Below, in pieces: positions 18,053-26,063 of a stretch of DNA of 33,759 nt. The first letter of the stretch is position 1; every line of letters starts with the position of its first letter. The notes beneath the pieces are model-generated. The model worked only from the letters and a program-made list of their open reading frames with translations. It ran no database searches and was not told the origin of the DNA. Position numbers and translations under genes: made by a program. This DNA comes from Anaerolineales bacterium (lineage in GTDB: Bacteria; Chloroflexota; Anaerolineae; Anaerolineales; RBG-16-64-43), in NCBI GenBank assembly GCA_016932475.1, contig JAFGCU010000023.1, forward strand, positions 1 through 33,759, given 5' to 3'.

Positions 18053-20161
18053 ATGCGGACCAAAAGTAAAGAACCCAGGACTGTCCGGCCGGCACGGGCC
18101 CGGACAACCACAAGCGATTCGCCGCCCGCGGCGGCAGGCGCGACGGCCGCGCCGGCGGCCGGTGAGACGGGCGGTTTGTATGCCGCAGCCCAGGAATCGC
18201 TGGATTACATTCTGCAGACCGTCGGCCGCGCGGGCGGCGCCGTCCTCGTCCAGCCCGAGGAGGGCGGAGAGCCGCTGCGGATCGCCGTGCGGAACGCCCC
18301 CGCGCCTTGGAAAGGGTTCACGGAAAATCCGGACCATCCCCTGCGCAAGATCGCCCGGCGGGTGCTCAAGACCGGCGCGGAAGAACCCCCCGACCCGAAA
18401 TTGAATCTCGCGGCCGCCATCCCGCTCCTGGCCCGCTCTTCGAAGCAGGGGGTATTGCTTGTGGCGGGAGAGCCGTTCGCGCCCCCGGCCCGTGCGCGGC
18501 TGGTGGAATTGGCGCATGTCGCCGGCCGGACTCTGCGGATATCCCGTTCGATGGAATCCATGCAGGCGGCCGATAAGGAACTGGCGTCGCTGCATATGAT
18601 CGCCAGCATCCTCTCCTCGGACCTCGAACTGGACGATATTCAAAAGGCGATGCTGGCCGGAGTCCGCCAGATAATGGATTGCGAATTCGGCTGCCTGATT
18701 CTGGTCGGAGACGGACAGGCGGCCTTCGAACGGAAAATTCTCGGCGAAGGATCGGAGTGGATGCGCAGGGAAGTCGTGCCGATGGAAGGCAGCGTGGTCG
18801 CCGAATGCCTGCGCAATTCCCGGCCCGTCCGCTGCGACGATCCCGGGACGAACCCGCGCCTGGCCGCGGAGGCGGAGCGCCTGCTCGGGTCTGTGCCGAG
18901 CTCCTACCTGTGCGCGCCCCTGCGTTCGGGCGACGAGTCGATCGGCATGCTCGACATGTTCAACAAACGCGGCGGACCATTCACCCCGTATGACCAGGAG
19001 CTGATCAGCCTGCTGGCCACTTCGATGGCCGACGCAATCTACAACAAACGGCTGATCCTGCAGACCAAGCAGGTCAACCTGGATCTGAAGGCCAACCGCG
19101 AGGAACTCCTGAATTCGCGCAACACGCTCCGCGCGCTGTTCGACAATCTCCCCGCCTCGCTCTACATCGTGGACCGCGCCTACGCCCTGCGGGCAATCAA
19201 TCGCAGCCGCGCCCAGCGCGCCGCTTCCCGCCCGAACCTGCTGGTGGGGCGCTGCTGTTACGAGGCGCTGTTCCACCGGATCAGCCCGTGCCCCGATTGC
19301 CGGGTGGCGGAAACGCTGGAAAAAGGCAAAAGCACGGCGCGCGCGCTGCGGCTGGTGGAAACCGCCGGCGATGCAAAGGAGTGGGAGATCAGCACCTATC
19401 CGATCCTGGACGAAGCCGGCGCGGTGGTGCAGGTCGTTCTCTTCGAGGAGGATGTGACGGAGCGGCGCCATCTGGAGGCCAACCTCGCGCAATCCGAGAA
19501 GCTGGCGGCCGTCGGCCAGTTGGCCGCGGGCGTGGCGCACGAGATCAACAACCCCCTCACCGCCGTGATCGCCAATGCCCAGCTGATGCAGCGTTCGCTG
19601 GCGCCCGACAGCGAGATGCAGGAATCGGTCGAGTTGATCCTGATCGCCGGCAGCCGCGCGGCCCAGGTGGTCCGCAACCTGCTGGACTTTGCCCGCAAGG
19701 AGCAGTACCGGTTCGACCGGACGGAGATCAACGAAACCATCCGCAAAACCCTCGAACTGGTCCAGCACGAGGTTTTATCCCGGTCGATCGTGGTGAAGTT
19801 CGATCCGGATCCGGACCTGCCGCGCGTCATGGCCAGCGGCGACCATCTTCAGGGGGTATGGCTTAACCTGATCCTCAACGCGTTCGACGCGCTCAGCGGC
19901 ATGCCCGGAGAGATCTGGCTGACGACCCGGGTTCACGACCGTGAGGTGCAGGTGGTGATCGAGGACACCGGCAAGGGCATCCCGGCTGAAATCCTGCCGC
20001 GGATTTTCGAGCCGTTCTTTACGACCAAACTGCCCGGCCAGGGGACCGGCCTCGGACTCTCGGTCTGCCACCAGATCATCAAACAGCACGGCGGCACGAT
20101 CCTGGCCGAGAGCGAGGCCGGCCACGGAACGCGCTTTACCGTTTCCCTGCCGATTCCGTAG
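18053..20161 (+). CDS. GAF-PAS sensor histidine kinase
   Basis: A 702-residue soluble sensor kinase. It has a disordered Ala/Pro/Thr-rich N-terminus (1-42), a GAF-like region (about 43-165), a GAF domain (about 175-330), and a PAS domain (about 355-470) containing a Cys-Pro-Asp-Cys pair (413-416) that could bind metal or sense redox state. The HisKA domain has His496 in GVAHEINNPLTA. The complete HATPase domain has N box WLNLILNAFDA (603-613), G1 DTGKG (638-642) and G2 GQGTGLGLS (662-670). All catalytic motifs are intact, unlike those of the kinase two genes upstream. The ATG at 18053 lies ten bases after the OmpR-type regulator stop. No membrane segments, so it senses cytoplasmic signals. 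Confidence 0.93.
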   Translation: MRTKSKEPRTVRPARARTTTSDSPPAAAGATAAPAAGETGGLYAAAQESLDYILQTVGRAGGAVLVQPEEGGEPLRIAVRNAPAPWKGFTENPDHPLRKIARRVLKTGAEEPPDPKLNLAAAIPLLARSSKQGVLLVAGEPFAPPARARLVELAHVAGRTLRISRSMESMQAADKELASLHMIASILSSDLELDDIQKAMLAGVRQIMDCEFGCLILVGDGQAAFERKILGEGSEWMRREVVPMEGSVVAECLRNSRPVRCDDPGTNPRLAAEAERLLGSVPSSYLCAPLRSGDESIGMLDMFNKRGGPFTPYDQELISLLATSMADAIYNKRLILQTKQVNLDLKANREELLNSRNTLRALFDNLPASLYIVDRAYALRAINRSRAQRAASRPNLLVGRCCYEALFHRISPCPDCRVAETLEKGKSTARALRLVETAGDAKEWEISTYPILDEAGAVVQVVLFEEDVTERRHLEANLAQSEKLAAVGQLAAGVAHEINNPLTAVIANAQLMQRSLAPDSEMQESVELILIAGSRAAQVVRNLLDFARKEQYRFDRTEINETIRKTLELVQHEVLSRSIVVKFDPDPDLPRVMASGDHLQGVWLNLILNAFDALSGMPGEIWLTTRVHDREVQVVIEDTGKGIPAEILPRIFEPFFTTKLPGQGTGLGLSVCHQIIKQHGGTILAESEAGHGTRFTVSLPIP

Positions 20162-20206
20162 ACCTTTTTACCGCAAAGCCGCAAAGGACGGGAAGTCTTC
20201 ATCCTT

Positions 20207-20540
20207 GTCATGCCCGCGCGCACATCGCGGGCATCCATTTGGAACGTCATGCCCGCGTGCTTTAAGCGGGCATCCAGCGTCTTTCTCCAACGGTCACTGG
20301 ACCCCGGCTGAGGTCACCCCCGCTTCGCATTCATGTTGCCATCCAAGTACAAGAACGATGGCAACATGCTCCGCGGGGGCAGGCGCGGGGGTGACGATCA
20401 CTGCTCGTCATGCCCGCGCGCACATCGCGGGCATCCATTTGGAACGTCATGCCCGCGCGCTCGTAGCGGGCATCCAGCGGCTTTCTCCGACAGTCACTGG
20501 ACCCCTGCTAAGATCGCCCTTGCGAAGCGCGGGGTGACGA
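20207..20540. repeat. 200-bp period direct repeat with nested hairpins
   Basis: GTCATGCCCGCGCGCACATC begins at 20207 and again at 20407, exactly 200 bp apart, and similarity continues for about 110 bp through TCACTGGACCCC. Each copy contains GTCATGCCCGC / GCGGGCATCC hairpins. The first copy carries an inserted stem: arms CATGTTGCCATC (20332-20343) and complement (20357-20368), a 13-nt loop, flanked by GTCACCCCCGC and GCGGGGGTGAC. This fills the gap 20162-20548; no gene is seen there. Confidence 0.85.
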
Positions 20541-20548
20541 AGGGTTTG

Positions 20549-22153
20549 TCATGCCAGCGCGTTCCTCCCCCGCCGGATCCGGCGGATGATGCGCCAGCCG
20601 GCAAACCCCAGCGCAACGAGGAAAAGCACTCCTGTTCCGAGCAGGACCTTCGCCAGCAGCGGAAAGCTCATCGCCGGTTTGAATTCCATCGGCAGATAGG
20701 TGTATAGGGAGTCGTCGGCCGCGCCGGTGTCGAAGAAGCTGGTCAGCAGCTGCCGGGCGGCGCCGCGCTGGAAACTCCAAAAATCACTGACATGGCCCTG
20801 TTCGGCGATGACCACGTGCCTTCCCCTGGTTAACGAAGGCAGCAGTTCCTGCTCGGCGAATTGGGCCGGGGTGGAGAAATCGACGCTGCCGCTGATCAGC
20901 AGGGTTTCGATATCGCTCGTGTGGACCGAGCGATATTCTTCGGGCATGCGGGTGGACGGCCAGTTGCCGGGGGCCGTCCCCCAGATCAATTCCGACAACG
21001 GCGCTCCGAGGATGGAGCCGGCGGGGGTCAATTCGCTCCGGTAGTCCCGGCCGGGTTCATCGTCGGCGCTGCTGCCGATCGCCAAGAATTCGCCCCAGGT
21101 CATCATATTCGGCAGTGTGAAATCATAGGCCAGCGACATCAGCGCCAACCCGCTCGGATCGCCTTTCTCCGCCGCAAGATAAGCATCGAAGGCGATCGGC
21201 GCGGTGGTCCGGTGAAACAGCAGGAAGTTGGCAAACAGGCGGACCTTGCCGGAGTCGATCGGAATGCCCATCCAGCTGGCCGGCATGGAATTATTGACCG
21301 TGCGCATGGCGGCGGCCAGATCCGAAGTGCGGGCGCGGCATGCGGAATCCTGCTGGCACAGTTCGGCATATTGCCCGATCTGGGAGTCGAGGGTGGCCGG
21401 CAACCAGAGGAAGTGCCCGGGGGGATTGACGCCGATCATCGCGATCCGCTTCAGGTTCCGCGGGTGCTTGTAGGCGTAGATTTGCGCGACCCGCGTTCCG
21501 TAGCTTTCACTGAGCAGGTTGACGCGTTCGTATCCCAACTTGGACCGCACCGCCTCCAGATCTTCGACAACTTCCGGGATCGTGTACCCGCGCAGGTCTA
21601 CTCCCTTGGATTGAAGCGCTGACGCGCATGCGGCCGCCGCTTCGCCGATTCGATCCAGCGATTCCGGACTGAGCAAGTCATCCCCGTATCCCCGCGCTGC
21701 GTCGGCGAAATTAGGGCAATCCAGCTTCGGGGTTCCGTCCACGCCGCGATAGCCGACTTTCACGTAATCATGATTATCCAGCAGCCAGGCCGGCGGATCC
21801 GCGCTCATGTTGCTGGTTCCGGGGCCGCCGCTCAGGTAGAAAATGGGCTCGGCGGGATTTTGGGCGGGCGAATGGATCCGCTGGACGGGCAGGGCGATCA
21901 ACCGCGCGGCGGGATCTCCGCGATACTCGGGAACGACCAGCGTCCCGCAGTCGGCCGCGTATTCGATTTTCCCGATCTTGACGGTGCAGGGTTCGAGCAA
22001 CAGGTCGCCCGCCTTTGCCCCCGGCGGGACCGTGGCTGCTTTCGAGGGCGAGGGACGCAGCCAAAACGCAGCCGCTCCCGCCATAACGGCAAGGATCATG
22101 AAGATTGAAAAGTAAATCATGTTGCGCCTCCCGGTGTTTCGGTTCGGGGTCAC
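20549..22153 (-). CDS. Membrane-anchored alpha/beta hydrolase, TAP-like peptidase family
   Basis: A 534-residue protein. It has one hydrophobic segment at the N-terminus (12-31) and one at the C-terminus (about 496-519) with a basic tail, so the catalytic body is probably outside the cytoplasm. Oxyanion loop YLSGGPG (106-112); nucleophile Ser217 in SESYGTR; Asp425 in GSVDFSTPAQ; His454 in EQGHVSDF. This arrangement fits tripeptidyl aminopeptidase/prolyl aminopeptidase-like hydrolases. Both the GTG at 22153 (AAGGAG six bases before) and the ATG at 22120 (GGGAGG before) have good ribosome binding sites; I report the longer form. It follows the padR gene on the same strand, so PadR control is likely. 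Substrate unknown. Confidence 0.88.
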   Translation of the reverse strand: MTPNRNTGRRNMIYFSIFMILAVMAGAAAFWLRPSPSKAATVPPGAKAGDLLLEPCTVKIGKIEYAADCGTLVVPEYRGDPAARLIALPVQRIHSPAQNPAEPIFYLSGGPGTSNMSADPPAWLLDNHDYVKVGYRGVDGTPKLDCPNFADAARGYGDDLLSPESLDRIGEAAAACASALQSKGVDLRGYTIPEVVEDLEAVRSKLGYERVNLLSESYGTRVAQIYAYKHPRNLKRIAMIGVNPPGHFLWLPATLDSQIGQYAELCQQDSACRARTSDLAAAMRTVNNSMPASWMGIPIDSGKVRLFANFLLFHRTTAPIAFDAYLAAEKGDPSGLALMSLAYDFTLPNMMTWGEFLAIGSSADDEPGRDYRSELTPAGSILGAPLSELIWGTAPGNWPSTRMPEEYRSVHTSDIETLLISGSVDFSTPAQFAEQELLPSLTRGRHVVIAEQGHVSDFWSFQRGAARQLLTSFFDTGAADDSLYTYLPMEFKPAMSFPLLAKVLLGTGVLFLVALGFAGWRIIRRIRRGRNALA

Positions 22154-22252
22154 GGTAATCTCCTTATTGGTTTATGAGACATGAATGAAAAGAAGGCCTT
22201 CGGCACGGGAAGCCGGTTTCTTCCGGAATCACAACCCTGGGTACTTCCCCTT

Positions 22253-22810
22253 TTATTTCCTGGGGACCTGCCCCTTCTTGATTTGGGCGATGATGTGTTC
22301 GGCCCATTCCAGATTGGCGCGCATGGTGCGTTTCCCCAGATCCAAGGTCGACCGCCAGAAGAAGGTCTCGCGCGGCGAACCGACGACCTGCGCGTATTCG
22401 TCGAGCTTTTCTGGCAGATCGTCATAAAGTTTCAGAATGCCGCGCATCATAAATGCGAACTCTTCGAATTTGGCCAGGATTTGTTTATCGGTGAGTTGGC
22501 CGGCAAAAAAGACCTGCACCAATGCGGCGCTGCGGGCCGGATCATTCGGCGGGGCGGTCGTCATCCAACCCACCAGCTCGCGGCGGCCTGCTTCGGTGAT
22601 GTGGTACACCTTGCGGTCCGGCCGGCTGGTCTGTTCGATCTTCTCCATCCGGATGCAGCCCTGTCCGGCGAGCCGGCCCAGCGTGCGGTAGATCTGGCTT
22701 TGATCGGCCGGCCAGAAGTGCCGGACGGTGGTGTCGAAGATCTTTTTCAAGTCGTATCCCGAAAACGGCTGGTAGTTCAGGAAACCCAGGATGGCGTGAT
22801 CGAGCGACAT
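22253..22810 (-). CDS. PadR-family transcriptional regulator
   Basis: A 185-residue protein. The N-terminal winged helix (1-85) has LDHAILGFLNYQPFSGYDLK, QIYRTLGRLAGQG and DRKVYHITEAGRREL, typical of PadR. The C-terminal part (about 93-180) is the helical dimerisation/effector domain of the long PadR subgroup. ATG 22810 follows AAGGAG by eight bases. The divergent region contains two direct GACATATA motifs 16 bp apart inside a strong plus-strand promoter, a plausible operator. It probably represses itself, the hydrolase behind it and the divergent unit. Confidence 0.94.
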   Translation of the reverse strand: MSLDHAILGFLNYQPFSGYDLKKIFDTTVRHFWPADQSQIYRTLGRLAGQGCIRMEKIEQTSRPDRKVYHITEAGRRELVGWMTTAPPNDPARSAALVQVFFAGQLTDKQILAKFEEFAFMMRGILKLYDDLPEKLDEYAQVVGSPRETFFWRSTLDLGKRTMRANLEWAEHIIAQIKKGQVPRK

Positions 22811-22834
22811 GCTGTATGCTCCTTAATATAAGAC

Positions 22835-22862
22835 TTGACATATATATTACAAGACATATAAT
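22835..22862 (+). promoter_or_regulatory. Consensus sigma-70 promoter overlapping a probable PadR operator
   Basis: TTGACA (22835-22840), a 16-bp spacer, and TATAAT (22857-22862): both hexamers match consensus fully. The repeated GACATATA (22837 and 22853) overlaps both boxes, so a bound repressor would block it. It points at the decayed hydrolase gene. Confidence 0.8.
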
Positions 22863-22936
22863 ACCGGTCCGTCGGCCGCTTGTCAATCCCCGGAAACCAA
22901 AACCTCCCGTGCGGGAGAGACGAGAGGATCGGAGGA

Positions 22937-23925
22937 GTGAGGTTGAAAAGGAGACTGCCCGTGCTGATCCTTCTTTTTTCGCTGCTATTCGTCTTGGGAG
23001 TGATCGTTTGCTGATTCGGCCCGGCGCCGCTTGCGGATCCGGGGACAGGGGGAATCAACGAATTGCGGCAGGTGAAATTGGGCGGGCGGTCCGGGAAGCG
23101 CCAATATCGCCAAGCTGAGGATTGAGTGCCCCGGCTTGGAAAAAGAATTCGTCGTGGTCGGCTGGGATCAGCGCGGATCGGGAAAAACCTACACTCTGCG
23201 GACGGGGGAAGGCGGCCTGACCCTGGATCAACTGCGTGAGGATGCCCGCCAATTGGTGACATACCTGCGGGGGCGATTCGGTGGAAAAAACCCACCGGAT
23301 GGGATTTTCCTGGGGGACGGCGCTGGGGTTGCGGACCGTGCGGGTTCATCCGGAGGATTTCCTCGGATACATCGGCGTAAGTCCGCTTGTGAATTATGCG
23401 GAGGGAAAAAGGTTGTCGCTGGAGCAAGTCCGGCGAATTGCGCGCGAAACGAACGATCGCAAAGCCGTGGAAGAATTGGCCGGCAACAATCCGGCCTGCC
23501 GGCCGGATTGTTGGCACGCCCAACTGATGCGGGAAAGAAGCTGGTTGCTGAAATTCGGCGGCGTATACCATACGGCCGACAACTACCGGCATGAGATGCG
23601 GATGCTGCTCGGCGCTTCCGAGTACTCGTTTCTGGATGTTGCCTGGCGGCCGATGGGGAGCGACCTGTCCCTTCGAACCTTGTGGCCGGAAATAATGCGG
23701 CTGGATTTTTTGGAAAGCGCGCCCCGGATCGACGTGCCGGTGGTTTTCCTTGCGGGGCGGTATGATTGCAATGCTCCGGCCGGGCTGACCCAGGCCTACT
23801 TCGATCGTCTTCAGGCGGCGTAGGGAAAACGGCTCATCGGGTTCGAAAAATCGGCGCACGATATCTTCTTCGATCAGCCGGATATGCTGATGGAAGAACT
23901 GATCCGGATGAAGCGGGGAGAATGA
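22937..23925 (+). pseudogene. Decayed alpha/beta hydrolase (proline iminopeptidase-like)
   Basis: The frame begins at GTG 22937 behind GGAGG with a signal-like segment (LPVLILLFSLLFVLG) but meets a stop at 23012. Homology then runs through three frames. INELRQVKLGG (frame of 22937) is followed by a gap where the HGGPG oxyanion loop is expected. Next come ANIAKLRIECPGLEKEF and GWDQRGSGKTY (second frame), then MGFSWGTALG (third frame, from about 23281) with the nucleophile Ser and the downstream body. A TAG at 23821 interrupts just before a tail with SAHDIFF, which would hold the catalytic His; the original stop is at 23923. At least two frame changes, one deletion and two stops make function unlikely. 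One shift is beside an A6 tract, where a sequencing error is possible. Confidence 0.85.
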
Positions 23926-23971
23926 TCCGGCGCCTCGTCGACGCCGGCCGAAAAGACAAGCCGGTCGGGGA

Positions 23972-23980
23972 TGTTACAAT
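23972..23980 (+). promoter_or_regulatory. Extended -10 element before the acylation operon
   Basis: TGTTACAAT is an extended -10 (TGnTACAAT) 76 bp before the lipoprotein start. The -35 region is poor. Confidence 0.35.
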
Positions 23981-24056
23981 TAAAATGAAGGCTGGCCCAA
24001 TCCCGCCGGCAGGTCCTCTGGTTTGGAGGTCCGAAGGCTTTAAGAAGAGAGACCGC

Positions 24057-24425
24057 ATGAAAAAACTTAGCCTGCTGCTCTTGCTGATCCTCGTCTCCTG
24101 CTCCGGCTCCTCGGACCCGGCGGCGGTTGTGGAGGAGTATTTCCGGGCCCTGGTGGAGAAAGACGCCACCAAAGCGGTGACCCTATCCTGCGCGGCCTGG
24201 GAAAGCGGCGCACGCACCGATGTCGATACCTTTGCCATGTATCCGGCGGAACTGCAGAATGTCGCCTGCCAGGATGCGGGGGCGGAAGGCGATGCCCGCC
24301 GCGTGAAGTGCACCGGCAAGGCCGTTCTCGATTACAACGGCGAAAAGCAGGAGATCGATCTCGCGGGCCGGGATTACACCGTCGTGCAGGAGGGCGGTGA
24401 ATGGCGGATGTGCGGCTATCGATGA
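24057..24425 (+). CDS. Small lipoprotein at the head of the acylation operon
   Basis: A 122-residue protein with a lipoprotein signal: MKKLSLLLLLILVSC, with the lipobox LVSC and lipidated Cys15. The mature part (AAVVEEYFRALVEKDATKAVTLS and following) has the alpha-beta layout of small DUF4878/NTF2-like extracytoplasmic domains, and carries three more cysteines that could form disulfides. ATG 24057 is the start that gives a complete signal; the ribosome binding site is a weak AAGAAGAGAG. Its TGA overlaps the ATG of the next micro-gene (ATGA), so the two are coupled. Its role in the operon is unknown; coupling suggests it works with the membrane acyltransferase. Confidence 0.8.
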   Translation: MKKLSLLLLLILVSCSGSSDPAAVVEEYFRALVEKDATKAVTLSCAAWESGARTDVDTFAMYPAELQNVACQDAGAEGDARRVKCTGKAVLDYNGEKQEIDLAGRDYTVVQEGGEWRMCGYR

Positions 24426-24556
24426 CGCCGGAAAAAATCCTCCGGGCGGTCCTTTCGCGGGAAAATCTCTGCGCCATCCTGGTGTGCGCGGCGCTGATCC
24501 TGTTCCTGATAGTCACGGCGGACCAGTCTCCGCAATGGATTTATCAGGGATTCTAA
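24422..24556 (+). CDS. DltX-like 44-residue membrane peptide ending WIYQGF
   Basis: A 44-residue frame that starts in the ATGA overlap with the lipoprotein gene and stops 31 bp before the MBOAT gene. It has a short polar basic N-terminus, one membrane span (about 17-33, CAILVCAALILFLIVTA) and the C-terminus PQWIYQGF. DltX of Gram-positive dlt operons is a small single-span protein next to the MBOAT DltB and ends in an FIYNEF-type motif whose Tyr is reported to take part in D-alanyl transfer. Size, single span, position beside an MBOAT and the [FW]-I-Y-x-x-F ending all match. This is pattern recognition, not an alignment result. If right, Tyr41 would be the acyl-accepting or substrate-mimicking residue on the outer face of the membrane. 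Confidence 0.68.
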   Translation: MTPEKILRAVLSRENLCAILVCAALILFLIVTADQSPQWIYQGF

Positions 24557-24587
24557 AAATCCGGCCGCGGCATCCCATCACCCCGTC

Positions 24588-26051
24588 ATGACCTTCTTCA
24601 ATATTCTTGTGTTTGCGGCGGTCTCCCTGGCGGCGGGCGCGCTCCCGCGCGCCCGCTCCTGGCTGCTGTGCATCGCCAGCGTGCTGGCCGTGTATTGGCT
24701 GCAGCCGGCCCTGCCGGTGCGCAATCTGGATTTCTGGCTCCCCACCGCGTCGATCACGCTGGCGGCGGCGGTGTGGATCGTCACCGCGCAGAAACGGGTC
24801 CCGGCCGGGGAAGCCGGCACGCCGGCGGGATCCGCCGGGAGCCGTCCAGCCCGCGAGGATTGGACCGCGCTGGCCGCCATTGGGCTGACGATCTCGGCAC
24901 TCGCGCTCACGCGGTATCTCGGCCCGGATCCCATCCTGACCCCCGCGCGTCCCCCGGAAATCGGCTGGGTGCTCTCCGGCCTGGTGATCGGAATGCTCAT
25001 CCTGGGCGGGTTGTGGATGCTTGCGCCCCGCCGTTGGCTGCCCGCTGCCGGAATTCTCGTCCTCCTCGCGCTGTTCGCCGCCATTAAAACGGACCCGTTC
25101 GCCCAGGCCGCGGCGGCGATGCTTCGCCGGCTCGCGGGGCAGTCCGCGCAGCTCGCCTCACCGCTGGATATCCGCTGGCTGGGATTTTCCTACCTCGCTT
25201 TCCGGCTGATCCACGCGCTCCGGGACCGGATGACGGGCAGGCTGCCGGATACCTCGCTGCGCGAGTTCATCACCTACGGGCTGTTCTTCCCGGCGGTGAC
25301 GGCCGGCCCAATCGACCGGCTGGAACGGTTTGTAAAGGACCTGCGCTCCAAACCGGGCGGGACGGCCGGGATGCTCACGCCGGGCGCGGAACGGGTCCTG
25401 GCCGGCGTATTCAAAAAATTCGTGCTGGCCGACGGATTGGCGATCCTCGCGCTCAACGCCGCGCTCGCGGCACGGGTCGCCGCCCCGCATTGGATGTGGT
25501 TCTTCCTGTACGCGTACGCCCTCCGGATTTATTTCGATTTTTCCGGATACACCGACATCGCGCTGGGGCTGGGGCGGTGGGCCGGGGTAACGCTCCCCGA
25601 AAATTTCAACCGCCCGTACCTGCAGCCGAACCTGACGGCGTTCTGGAATTCCTGGCACATCACGCTCGCGCAATGGTTCCGCTCCTACCTCTTCAATCCG
25701 CTGACCCGCGCGCTTCGGTCCGGCCCGAGGCCCTGGCCGATCGGGCTGGTCATCCTGGCGGGCCAGTTCGCGACGATGACGCTGATCGGGCTGTGGCACG
25801 GCGTCACCTGGAACTTTCTGATCTGGGGATGCTGGCACGGCTTCGGACTCTTCCTGCACAACCGGTGGGGCGAGCGGAGCCGCGCCTGGATGCCGCGCCT
25901 GGAAAAACGCCCGCTTCTGAAAAAAGCCTACACGGTGGCGTCCACGCTCGCGACCTTCCATTATGTCGTCCTCGGATGGGTGTGGTTCGCGCTGCCCACG
26001 GTCGAAAGTTCGTCGGCCGTCTTCCTGCGGCTGTTCGGCATTTCAAATTGA
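24588..26051 (+). CDS. MBOAT-family membrane O-acyltransferase (DltB/AlgI-like)
   Basis: A 487-residue multi-span membrane protein. Membrane-bound O-acyltransferases move an acyl group from a cytoplasmic donor to an acceptor at or beyond the membrane. Family motifs: PAVTAGPIDRLERF (235-248), YFDFSGYTDIALGLGR (315-330), FWNSWHITLAQWFRSYLF (352-369) and GLWHGVTWNFLIWGCWHG (401-418), in which His404 is the predicted catalytic His. The N-terminal 190 residues hold more predicted spans than DltB. No strong ribosome binding site precedes ATG 24588. Its neighbours (carrier protein, AMP ligase, SGNH proteins, DltX-like peptide) point to a Dlt-type pathway rather than alginate acetylation, where acetyl-CoA would suffice. 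Confidence 0.93.
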   Translation: MTFFNILVFAAVSLAAGALPRARSWLLCIASVLAVYWLQPALPVRNLDFWLPTASITLAAAVWIVTAQKRVPAGEAGTPAGSAGSRPAREDWTALAAIGLTISALALTRYLGPDPILTPARPPEIGWVLSGLVIGMLILGGLWMLAPRRWLPAAGILVLLALFAAIKTDPFAQAAAAMLRRLAGQSAQLASPLDIRWLGFSYLAFRLIHALRDRMTGRLPDTSLREFITYGLFFPAVTAGPIDRLERFVKDLRSKPGGTAGMLTPGAERVLAGVFKKFVLADGLAILALNAALAARVAAPHWMWFFLYAYALRIYFDFSGYTDIALGLGRWAGVTLPENFNRPYLQPNLTAFWNSWHITLAQWFRSYLFNPLTRALRSGPRPWPIGLVILAGQFATMTLIGLWHGVTWNFLIWGCWHGFGLFLHNRWGERSRAWMPRLEKRPLLKKAYTVASTLATFHYVVLGWVWFALPTVESSSAVFLRLFGISN

Positions 26052-26063
26052 CGGGGATGACGG

